Source: Apostichopus japonicus
Lineage: Eukaryota > Echinodermata > Holothuroidea > Aspidochirotida > Stichopodidae
Reading direction: 5' to 3'
DNA length: 64,000 bases
NCBI RefSeq assembly: GCF_037975245.1
Contig: NC_092576.1
Coordinates: 17,380,111-17,444,110, forward strand
Shown here piece by piece: positions 11,601 through 22,104 of this stretch. Position 1 is the stretch's first letter; the number at the start of each line of letters is the position of its first letter. Made by a program: the position numbers and the translations under genes. Under the pieces are notes generated by a model, which did not search any database, was not told where the DNA came from, and was given only the letters and a program-made list of their open reading frames with translations.

Positions 11601-14040
11601 GTATTCTCTCATCTAGACCGGGTATCACACTCAGGCTTACAGACTGGTGCTCCACATCACCGCTGATTCTGGTTGGCTTTGCCAGCCACTCGGGCAATAC
11701 TCTATGGACCTGTGATATATGTAAGCCAATCATAACGATTAAGTAATCCACTGACGTTAGAAAATTTATGCATTTATAAAAGCAGTATACTAACAGTTTT
11801 TTTCTCTTCTGTTGAATTATCAGGTTGGGGCTATAATTTATAGATGCATTCAAAAATTTGCAGAACACATAGAAACATATACATGTGTTGCCTTCCATAA
11901 AACTACTAGTGCAACTTTGAAGAAAATGACTAGCTGCCGTGATTTATATTCAAGGTTACCTTTTCTTTCTTAGCATGACTGAAATCTCCCAAAACTGGAA
12001 AAAGCTTCTCTCCGTTATTTTCGGTTTCTCCTTTCTCGTCAGGACCTTCCTCTCCCTCGCCGTTTGCCTCCGCCGAGTCCTCTCCATTCACATCATCCTC
12101 ATCTTTGCGCCTCCGTTTATCCTTCTTGCCTCCTCTCTTCCTCTTTCCGTCTTTGGAGGTATCATCGACCGATACATCTCCCTCTAATATCTCTGCCTCT
12201 GTCTGCTCCGAGTCTCCCTCGGACCTCTTCTTTCTCTTTTTCTTCTTCTTCTCCCGTACATCGGTCAGACTATTAATCCTACCCTCAGCAGCTCCTTCCT
12301 CTAATTCCTTCCCACTGTCACCGTACCCGATCGATTCATTGTGTTCCATCCCTTCTGCCTTTCTCCTATTTTTATCTTTCTTCTTTCTCCTCCGCTGGTC
12401 GCTCTCTTCATGGCCATCATCAAGAATCTGTCCCGTGGCTCCTTCGTCATGTACTCCACCGTTTCTGGTATCATCATCATCTTCATCTTCACCATGATTT
12501 CCAGATCGATCGTCTCGCTTCTGCTTTTTCCTCTTCTTCATCTTTCTGTCCCCATCTTCAACAACCTCTTTACCACTTTCCTCCTTTCTCTTCCTATTTT
12601 CCGTCAACTGTTTCTGTCTCTTTCTCTCTTCTGCTTTCTTATGTAGCTTTTCAAGAATGGATTGAGATGGAGCAGTACTCGTTGCTTCTTCTTCTTCTCC
12701 AGTGAATCTGTGAATCAAGGATATATTTGGACACTTATTACTATAGTGTAAATATAGCTTTAACATCTAACATTTAAACAAGATCAGATAGCAACTTGTT
12801 TTAACTGCCACTGTCACTATAGAAGTGGATAACAAAGTTAACCAATTAAGAACATACACTTTAGTAGAAGTAAAAAAATCGATGCAGGGGTGCTCAAAAT
12901 TCTTAATAAATGATTGATGTGTACAGTGCTTCCCAATAGGTTGATTCTGCTTTAGATCGATAGAAGAAACACTGAGGTTGCATGATCGAGCTTATCGAGT
13001 GGTTACAGTACTTAAAGGTCTGCTGTATACAGTAGACCCCAGCTATAGCACGCTATCATGGAAAACCTTCTTGACATTACGTAATTGAGCTGCCTTGGTC
13101 GTAAAATGACCTCTATTTACCAATTAGTCCGCAACGCTTGCCACATATTTTTTCTTGTATGAGGGTCTTTGTGTGAACACTGTATGATTAAAAACATTGT
13201 AGACATGAACATATTTCCATACAATGTTTACAAAAAGAGCCTTAATTATGGTGTTAAGAAGCTTTGCAGGCTAATTGTAGAGCCTGAGGTCCATATACTG
13301 TACAACCAAGCAGGTCAATAACCTGAATTATAAAACTTTCCTAGCTATAGCGTGCTATAATTGGAGCCAAGTTTGCCAACAAAGCAGATCTTTAGTTTTA
13401 TTCTATTTACCTCAGGTATGAGAAAAGATTACACACATGTTTTCAATTTGGGACTAGAAGGTCTGGATATCATAATAAGTGGCAGACGGCATTGCTACTG
13501 TATGATGATGCAAGATAAAGTTTAATGATGATAATAAGAATTAACATACAATACAAAAGATTTAATGGTAATAATATTTCTGATTTTGTTCTGTGGTTGG
13601 TTTCTCATGTGGTTTTAACAATGGTTGTTTAAATTCTGCCAGAGTGGGATTTATTCTGGTGAAGATCATTTATATATCAAAGCATCGGCCTACTATTAAA
13701 AACAAAGAGAAATTTTTCCTAACAAGTAACAAGCATAATTTAAGTTAAAATTTTGGTACAATTCCAGTAGTCTACAATGTAATTCAACCAAGTGCTTCAA
13801 AATACAAAATGTTTCAGTGTACATAGCAATTTAGGCTTAGACTGTATTAATCAAATTTGTGTTGAAAAAATGGTTACAATTTGACCCTCCGGGCTGCCAA
13901 GTATCGATCACTGCTGTTACAACAGTACAGTCTATACTGTAGTTACAGTATATCATGAAATGCCATCCTTGGCGAATAGCCTAAATTCAAGGTAGTAAAT
14001 AACACACATTTACGAACCTATTGACGACGAATAAATCCAT
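2655..14040 (-). CDS. DDX51: DDX51-type DEAD-box ATP-dependent RNA helicase
   Basis: Nucleolar RNA helicase; the family (yeast Dbp6, vertebrate DDX51) acts in 60S ribosomal subunit assembly and 28S rRNA 3' processing. Exons on the minus strand, in transcript order: 14040-14018, 12707-11960, 11709-11559, 10312-10167, 9611-9433, 9249-9138, 8489-8353, 7999-7978 (22-nt microexon), 7480-7295, 6840-6725, 5590-5474, 4506-4341, 3527-3393, 2684-2655. Together they give 2268 nt, or 755 aa, with every phase consistent. Exon 1 encodes MDLFVVN and joins to RFTGEE, as in the family N-terminus. Exon 2 is a Lys/Glu-rich nucleolar-type tail with KKKKRKKR-like runs. Helicase motifs are present in order: FPVQ Q-motif region, AAPTGSGKT (I), LPTKNLA (Ia), TPGR (Ib), VIDEAD (II), SAT (III), VLCFTNS (IV), [11 protein letters not shown] (V), [12 protein letters not shown] (VI). 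The last exon, GESYQQKNR plus stop, is short and the least certain. No inactivating change was seen. Confidence 0.93.
2940..3390 (+). repeat. TA microsatellite and two SINE 3' fragments in DDX51 last intron
   Basis: A (TA)n run at about 2940-2980 leads into GGGTTCGAATCCCGGTGGAG, a tRNA B-box-like sequence. It is followed by a tail ending in TTTTCCAACTCATT and a TA stretch. A second copy of the same half-element starts near 3281. Full-length relatives lie at 45387-45491 and 62641-62746 in the opposite orientation. Between the two fragments, 3120-3240 carries another dispersed sequence that recurs at about 7130-7215 and in part at 17918-17950. Confidence 0.6.
4860..5320. repeat. dispersed repeat, second copy near 25640-25760
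   Basis: The stretch around 5180-5300, with AATTGGAAGCCACCCGA and CATAAGCCCTTG, recurs in inverted orientation at about 25640-25760 beyond the GTPBP6 gene. It lies in a DDX51 intron and ends in a short (ATT)n run. No coding potential and no terminal repeats identified; family unknown. Confidence 0.5.
6403..6567 (+). repeat. MITE-like repeat, family 1, short copy
   Basis: Begins CAGGGATCAGCC and ends GCTCATGCCTG, an imperfect inverted pair. It contains the same internal sequence as 8941-9103 and 1054-1312. It lies in a DDX51 intron just downstream of exon 10. No clear target duplication. Confidence 0.5.
8941..9103 (+). repeat. MITE-like repeat, family 1, short copy
   Basis: CAGGGATGAGCC at the left and GCTCATGCCTG at the right form an imperfect terminal inverted repeat. 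Its length and internal deletion match the 6403-6567 copy, so the two derive from one shortened source. It sits in a DDX51 intron about 35 bp from the donor of exon 6, so it is very near functional splice sequence. Confidence 0.5.
9987..10195 (-). repeat. tandem duplication of DDX51 exon 4 tail and donor site
   Basis: Two direct copies of a 111-bp unit. Each contains, on the minus strand, the last roughly 25 nt of exon 4, the splice donor GTACTGG, a poly-G tract, and an ATGTTTACTGTG-containing intron segment. The real donor follows base 10167 and the duplicate donor follows base 10056. The distance, 111 nt, is a multiple of three and the intervening frame is open, so use of the distal donor would add 37 residues between helicase motifs I and Ia. 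Confidence 0.8.
10430..10830 (-). mobile_element. Penelope-like element 3' end fragment
   Basis: On the minus strand, 10495-10441 reads as GAAGATGATCC, TGCTA, GGATC, then GAAACGTC. This is the end signature of Penelope-like retroelements, which derives from a hammerhead ribozyme. Stem II (GATCC/GGATC) is intact, but the CTGATGA core is altered, so self-cleavage is doubtful. Downstream sequence is a pyrimidine-rich tract (purine on plus). No reverse transcriptase sequence remains in this copy. Confidence 0.5.
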
Positions 14041-15253
14041 TTATGATCAGTCGATGGAGAAAATCATTCATATATAGGTTCGGTGGATATTAGCCAAATT
14101 AATTGGAACCTAAAGAGCACATGTTTAATAGAGACGATTAACACACGGAGTACCCATGGGGGCTGCCATTTTGTAAACATGTCGTTCCAGTGGTAGGATG
14201 GTAATATTATGTGTTACCATTCACATCAAATAATTGGTTCGCAAAACTCCAATTTACTCCGAGCATTTGACCGCAAATTGATATAGTTCAAGGATTATGT
14301 ACAGGATTCATATTCTAAACAGTTCTAATATTAAGAATCGAAATTTTGGAATTGTGTGCATCTGAGATTGTATTCTTTGAATCAAAGATTTCCCTCTGCT
14401 CCTTGCAATGGTTGAATCATCCACGATAAGCGAGTTGCTATTCATAACATCGCACACCTACCTTCATCACAGTGGTCGAGGGATCTAACAATAAATGTGA
14501 ATATTACATAGTTTAGTGCTACCGAACTTATTTTTACACAACCTTAAAGTCCTTTTCGAAACATATTCACTATTTAAGCTGCGATGTCGAATGTCTTAGA
14601 AATAATGAATGTAAGAGACATCGTTTGTCTGTTCGCTTATGATTATCTGGTCGAGGTAGGCTATATAGTAGTTACGCGAGATAACTCTAAAATTGCTAAT
14701 GGCGCAGTATTAACTATTATTAGGCTATTACACTTCATGTACTTTCTGCATGTTCTGGTCACATGTAAATTAAACATATTGACAGGTTTTAGGCGAAGGT
14801 TATGTGCTATATTCATGAATAATCATATTAAAGTGTTTTGGCCTAGACTAGCTACCGCAGACCAGCTATAGATTAGTAACTTTGACACAAAATTATACAT
14901 GTATATACTATATGACTGTATATCAGGGAACATTTTTATATTCTGTAAATATTGTATAGATGTGTTCAATGATTTTATTCTTTCTTTTTATTCCTTCCAG
15001 AAACCTTGTTATTGACTGGTATATGGTGAAGGATAAAAATTGACAGCAAGATATGCATCTCCCTGGAATGTCCATGAGTATCACACCCAGCTCCTTGTGA
15101 TAACACCAATTTATCGGCTTTACTGAAATACATACACTACCGCTTACTATCAAAGAAATTTGTAAAATGACTGATTAAATTTCAAGAACAAGTTGGAAAA
15201 TGAAATAAATTAAGCCCCCCATTCTTCCCCTGATCGAGTAGCTTTCAGCAAAA
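14041..15253. promoter_or_regulatory. shared 5' region of divergent DDX51 and GTPBP6 genes
   Basis: The two start codons, 14040 on minus and 15254 on plus, are separated by 1213 bp with no other supported gene. A 95-codon plus-strand frame at 14584-14871 has no recognisable homology and is treated as chance. A bidirectional promoter is an inference from geometry; I found no convincing TATA box or CpG-rich core. Confidence 0.4.
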
Positions 15254-18200
15254 ATGATGTCTGTAAACTTCAGTTTGGGGCGGTTGCTATGGAGATATAA
15301 TGGTTACATACCGAGAGGAAACTTTGCAAGGTTGAAGTTAACAACCGCATGTGACTGCTTTTTTCGATCATTAAATAAGGACATCTTGAAGAGTGGTCCT
15401 TGTAGAACCTTTATGATCAGCAACAGTTTAAACTCAAGCGATTCCAGTAATTCTCCAGAGTTCAATGATGTACATCATGACAGACTTCTTGACTCTATAC
15501 AAATAATGAAAGCTGGTCTCAAAGAGAGAAAACCAGGTGAACCACACCGTGTTTTTGTTCTACAGCCTCATATAAAATCCGGTCCACGTAAGGGGTCTTC
15601 ATGGAACCCCAAGTTACAATTAGATGAAAGTATTTCACTTGTCCGGACTTTGAAGTGGACCATATTAGACAGTGCAGTTTATTCTACGACGCAGCCGGGC
15701 AAGAAGACGATTTTCGGTAAAGGGACGTATGGAAATATAACCGAAAGGTTAGCGGATGTTCCAGGTTTAACAGCTGTTTTTATAAGCCTTGACAGGTTGA
15801 ACAGTATACAACAGAAAGAACTGGAAGATTGCTGGAAGGTAGCAATATATGATAGGTAAACCGTTTTTTAAGTGTAGTTAAGAATCCAATAGAAGCTCTA
15901 AACACCCTATACCCAATGTGATGATTGTTAATGAACACCATACTGTATGTATAGAGAGGCATGGAGGCAAGGAGGGATGATATTGTCATGTGCACCCAAG
16001 CTAAATTTACCAGAGGCATTTCTAAAGGTCAAGGTCAATGTAACAGTGGTAACTGCAAGACTCCCAAGTCATATTTACCTAACAGTGTACATGGGTAACT
16101 TTAAGACTCCTAAAGTCACTGCAGTAATAAAGTCGATGGTGATCACCATGCTGTGATATTAAGTAGATAGATAGATGATAGATAGAAACTTAATTGTCCA
16201 TTTCAGGAAACAAAAACGGAAAAGTGATTTCCCCTCGACCGTAAACATAAGACAGTACCGTAGTCAATACAAACAGAACCATACAATAAACATGCTATTA
16301 GTGAACAACTACCAGAATAAAACTAAATAAGCAGAACCAGAACTGTAACATAAGAAAATTAAAAATGTGCTTTTGATCAGACAAAATTAAACTTACTTTT
16401 GGTTAGCATCTTTCAATAGCACTATTTGGAATCGTAATACCCTTGTGTGTAAAGAATGTAAGTTTGGCAGCACCAAAAAATTTAGTTGAAGGTACAAATT
16501 CTTCACTGTTGCTGCCTTCTTTCATTAAAGATTTTACACACATATCCTGGCAATGAAGTTTTCATTCATAAGGCAACCAATAAAATATTTATTAGGTTTG
16601 CTTGACTGATATTTTTTCATGTTTGGCCAATATTAAGTCAGTTGCAAATACTGTTAATCTTATATTGATTTTGTCATGGTCTTTTTAATTGTGACGTGTT
16701 CTTTTTTCAGATATTCTCTAGTTTTAGAGATATTCAAACTACATGCAAGAACCAGAGAAGCTAAACTACAGATTGCTTTAGCAGAAATTCCCTTACTCAG
16801 GTATGTAGATTATTAATAAATGAGCCATGATTTAGTTTTAACTAAAACTTAGTAAGACTTTCAGTTCTTCTGTATTCTTCCATGAGAAGACCTTCCTTTT
16901 AAGGATCGGCATAATTGCATTGCAAGAATACCGTTATCACACAGGTGGGTAAAAGCAAACTCCACACCCAGGGGCAAGTATTCTGTGGCCTGTGAGATAG
17001 TTTTCAAAACAATAATAATGTGACCCCCCGTATAAGTAAGATCCAACCATTAAAGAAGTTTCATTCTCTGAATAGCAGAAAGGAAAAAGTTGAAATATGT
17101 ATCTTGTGAGGAGTTTGCTTTTAGCTTGTGATTGGATAATCATCATGAGTGATGGACATTGCACAGGTAGAACTTTTATTTTCCAAATAATGTAAAATCG
17201 TCATTTGAAGGCTCCTAAGTCATATCTACCCAACTACTAGTGTGTGGGTAACTTCAAGACTCATAAGTCATATCTGCCTAACAGTACAAGTGGGTAACTT
17301 AAAGACTCCTATTAAAGTCATATCTACTGTACCTAACAGTGTGTAGGTAACTTTAAGACTCCGAAGTCATATTATCTGCCTAACAGTGTGTACTGTAGGT
17401 AACTTCAAGACTCCTAAGTCATATCTGCCTAACAGTGTGTGGGTAACTTCAAGACTACTAAGTCATATCTGCCTAACGTGTGTGGGTATGCTACAGAGAT
17501 GTTATCTTCATGAAAGTGTCTCAGCATGAGTGTGAGCACTAGTTTCAGACCTGTGTGCTGCAGAGGAGTTGTGTGGTCACTTGGTTTGTAGTATCCATTG
17601 TCAATTTGGTCTATCAAGTTATTTAACATTAGCTAGGAGTCGGTAGAATTGTGGTATACAGTATTGAGTAGTAACGTGTGTTGTCAAGTTATGCTACTTC
17701 TGTCAAGTTTGGTGTGGTCGCATGGTAAGATTCAATGTTGCTACATGTCCACTCTTTATCTTAAGTACATAACTCTTTGGGTTCTATATAATTCCATCTG
17801 ATGATATCAAGTTCTGTTACCTCTGCTCAACTCATAATTTGTTGTCCAAATAAAGTCAAACTTTACATATACTTTACATACAAATACATATCCATATATA
17901 TATAAATGTCTGTTTAAAGTATCTCTTTCGAGATCCGGCTTCAGGAATCACAATAACTTCTTTTACTACTTTCTCCTGGAAAGATATATTAGTGTCTTCC
18001 ACTTTCATACTTCAAGTTACGATTTTGTTTCGTTTCTGAGAAGGTCTCGTCTTCTTCTGAAAGATGAGAACTTTGATCAGCAGAGTGGCGCCCAACGGTA
18101 TATCGGAGGCGGAGGAGAGACATTTCTGGAAGTCAGGCAGAGAGTGTTAGCAGAGAGAGAGATCAAAATCAAGAAGTCCTTGAGAAACCTACAGATGAAA

Positions 18201-21200
18201 AGAGGCCTTTTGAGAAAAGAGAGAGCTATGAAGCAATTTCCAGTCATTTCTGTGGTAGGATACACTAATGCAGGTTAGGAAACATGTTACTAGTAACCTA
18301 TCCATGCGTAAGAGGAACTTGTAGACTACCGTTAGACTCTCATCGCAAACTATAATGCCAGTTATACTGTTTGAAGATAATGTTTAAAATCTCGGAGAAA
18401 GTTGAACCCATTCAAGTGCTCTGCGAGAGAGGAAGTGATCGTTTGAACTTTCACTTCACTTCCTTATGTCTACTCTGCTTGATGACACCCACCGAATGGA
18501 GGGGAGGGGGAGGGGGTACTGAATAGAGGGGAGGGGGCTTGGGGAAAGCTTCAAGCTGATGAGGAAGATTTCTAGAGGACGGGATAAAGATCATTACCTC
18601 ATTTAATGGGTTTAATACATCATATTTCCAGGTTGCAAGAGACTGATATTGAATAAATTTTCAAATTAAAAAAATTATGATGAACTAACCTGTCTCCCCT
18701 TTTACTACAAACTCTAGCGTAACAGTAAAGATAAATCACTGAACTCGACCCTGATAATAGTGTTCAATCGTTTGATGTGGATTTCCTATTGATCGGCTGT
18801 TGCGGCTCTATTCACTGTTCATCATTACATAGATTCCTCATGTATTAGATATTTAATCAGTGATGTAAGTTCCACACTCCTGGATATATAGAGAGAGCAT
18901 TGTGTTCTAGTGGTCAGGCGCGTATCAAGGAATTTGCCAAGGGAGGGGCAAACCTGTAGGCAAATTATCAGAGCCGTAGATTTGGCATTGGGAACTATCT
19001 AAGTGTAGCGCCACCATGAGTTGAGAAGCGAACAAGAAAATGTTTGCCTAAAATGCCTCCCAGATCGCTGGAAATTGCACTTCCCAGGCCAAGTAAGTTG
19101 CATCTTAGCATTTTCTGTTTGAAATTACTAGCGATTTCATGAAAACGTTTCAGAAAAAAGCTCAAGGGGGGGCGGTCACCCCCTTTGCCCCCCCTCTCCC
19201 TTGGCTACGCGCCTGCTAGTGGTTAAGGCAGTTGACTTGTGATCTAAGGTTTGCAGGTTCGAGTCCTGGCCAAATCATTACGTTGTGTCCATGGGCATGG
19301 CACTTTATCTCCATTGCCTCTCTTCACCCAGGTGTATAAATGGGGACATGTGTTTAGCTGCTGCCACATGGAGGGATTGTCTCTATGTTTGACAGGTTAT
19401 TGTTGACCAGGGTGATATTATGATGCGCCTTCCTCAGCAGCGTTATCAGTGGATATGTCTGCCCTTTACATTTCAGCTCAATCATTTTATTTACACCATT
19501 TAAAGAAGGCTCAAAAGTTTGGAAGCCTGGAGGAGCATTCATCATGACACAAAATTTAATGAGTTGCAAATTTAGATGAAACTTGTCAATGCAGCAGAAT
19601 TCACTGACAAATTGTGGCAATATTATAAATATCTGAGTAACAATGGCAGCTGCTTAATACAATTCTGAAAAAAGTGTTATTACTTTATACATTCAAGTGA
19701 AATTAAAATTAATGTAATGTATGTAGTCCTTATTGCAGTACTAGATAAAGATATCACTGAAGGTTTTACAGTAATTATAAGTTTTTTCTGAATATAAGAT
19801 ATCTACTTCATTTATAAGTCAAATGAATTCTATTATCCAGTCATTTATTAAGGAATCTTGACAAATGACAGGGAATTAAAACTGATTTTTAATTTTTTTT
19901 TTATTCATTCATGAAAGGTAAAACCAGCCTGAATCGAATGCTCACCGGCGAAGCTGACCTACAGCCGAAGGACAAACTCTTAAGGAATATAATTTAAAGT
20001 GATTAAGGAATCTTGACAAATCACAGGGGAATTAAAACTGATTTTTTAATTTTTTTTAATTCATTCATGAAAGGTAAAACCAGCCTGATACGAAAGCTCA
20101 CCGGCGACGCTGACCTACAGCCGAAGGACGAACTCTTCGCAACTCTGGATGTGACTTCGCATCGAGGAACCTTGCCAAATGGGATGTCAGCTATTTTCGT
20201 AGACACAGTCGGATTTATTTCTAATCTACCTCACGACCTTATAGCGTCTTTCTCTGCAACCCTGGAAGACGTATTGTTATCTGTGAGTACTAATAATGTC
20301 TGATATCTCTTGTAGAAAGCTCTTCTTAAAGGATGACTCTAGTTACATATTTAAATTTGGTAAGCTGTTGGGCCTTTTAGAAATACTGTCACATATAATA
20401 AAAATATAAAATACGTCATTTAGATAGCGCTAAATCACAAAAAGTATCAAAGCCCTTCACAAAAATAAAAAACGAGAAAAAGGAAGTAAATACAGTGAAA
20501 ACAAATCATAACCATTATAAAAATAAACCTAAAATAACAACTCAAAAAATCAAAATACAATAAGAGGTTATTAAAAATACAATAGGAGGTTATATTAAAT
20601 AAAAAAATAGGAAGTTATATTAAATAAAAAAATAGGAGGTTATAAAAGTACAATAAGAGGTTATATCAAACAAGAGATCATAAAAAAGGTAATATTACAT
20701 AAAATAACTTAGTGTATTGCGACTCCCTTAGAATGGGAATATTAATGCTACACATGATCGAAAAAAATACGTTTTCAAACGACATTTAGTTATTGGCAGC
20801 GTTGGACTGGTCCTAATGTCTTTTGGCAGCTTTTGACAAAATATCACTGAAAGCTTGTTTGCCAATATTCTTTCTTGCTGGTGGTACAAGAAGTAAAGAT
20901 TTGTCAGAAGAAGAATGTTGCAAGCGCCAGGGTTTGGTAAAAGGTAAGTAATTCCTGAAGATACACTGGCGCAAGATAGTGAACACACTTGTAAACATAC
21001 ATGAGAATACAAAATCTTATCCGCAGGTGCCATGGGAGCCAGTGCAATTCATTAAGAATTGGAGTTACAGGGTTAGGTCTCGACATCATCAATCATCTAT
21101 CGTATTTTTTATTCCACGTTTTGTTACTTTCGTGAGAAAAACCCTCTAAAACATCACGTTAAGTTTTTACATCTACGAGATTTTCCCAAATAAGAAATTC

Positions 21201-22070
21201 AATACAAAACAATCATTTTACTATTCTGTTTTAAGAAATGCAGTGTAGAGGTAATTTAGCCACTTGTTTTAATCATGTACCTTTCATCTTTTCCTTGATT
21301 ATTCACAGGATGTCATCATTCACGTGAGAGATGTCAGCCATCCGGACACAGAAGCTCAAAAGGCGAACGTACTCAGAGTATTACAAGATTTAGGACTGTC
21401 GGAGACGTTGTTGGGGAATATGATGGAAGTCTGCAATAAAAGTGACCTTCTCACAGATAGGTGAGCCCTCTCGAGTGCATTTTCGTTCCCCCGCCATGAC
21501 GTCGTCGATCAGTCGTTCATATTTGCATGAGCTATACACAAAGGGGTTTGATATAAGTTTGGTGCTCCATATCTTTTGTTTGCTGCCTTTGGTTCTTTTA
21601 AAATGGTGGAGGTGTTTAATACCTTAGTATGTAAAAGTCACAGTTTTGTTTGACTGCTAGTGGTAAAGCTGAAGGAAGATAAGTGCATGTTCAGAGAACC
21701 GTTGTACGATAAACTGACCATTTTTTTCTCTCTTTTCTTGGGGGGGGTGGGGGAGGGGGGTCAATTCCAGGGGCATTTTGTATCTGGGGATACAGGACAT
21801 GGAAGCTGCATGGTGACTGTTACCAGGAATCGGGAATGTCCGGTCACCACATTGTACACCCTATTTTAAATGTCTTCTTTCTCCTGAGTGCTGTTAATGC
21901 ATGAACCTTGAAATACATTCACATCCTAATCCCAACCCTAATCCAGTGTTCAGTTACATTTGTTTTATGCAAATAATTTGCATAAATTCTGACATATGTT
22001 TTGTCTGTGTCTGATAGTGAACACATAGGATATATATATCTATATATATCTATATATATCTAAATATATC

Positions 22071-22104
<34 letters not shown>

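Noticed and set aside
12064-12646. Ser/Phe/Leu-rich plus-strand ORFs opposite DDX51 exon 2
   Set aside because: Antisense of the Lys/Glu-rich coding exon, which reads naturally into the helicase exons.
14584-14871. 95-codon ORF in the DDX51-GTPBP6 spacer
   Set aside because: No recognisable domain, no splice context and average AT-rich composition; likely chance.
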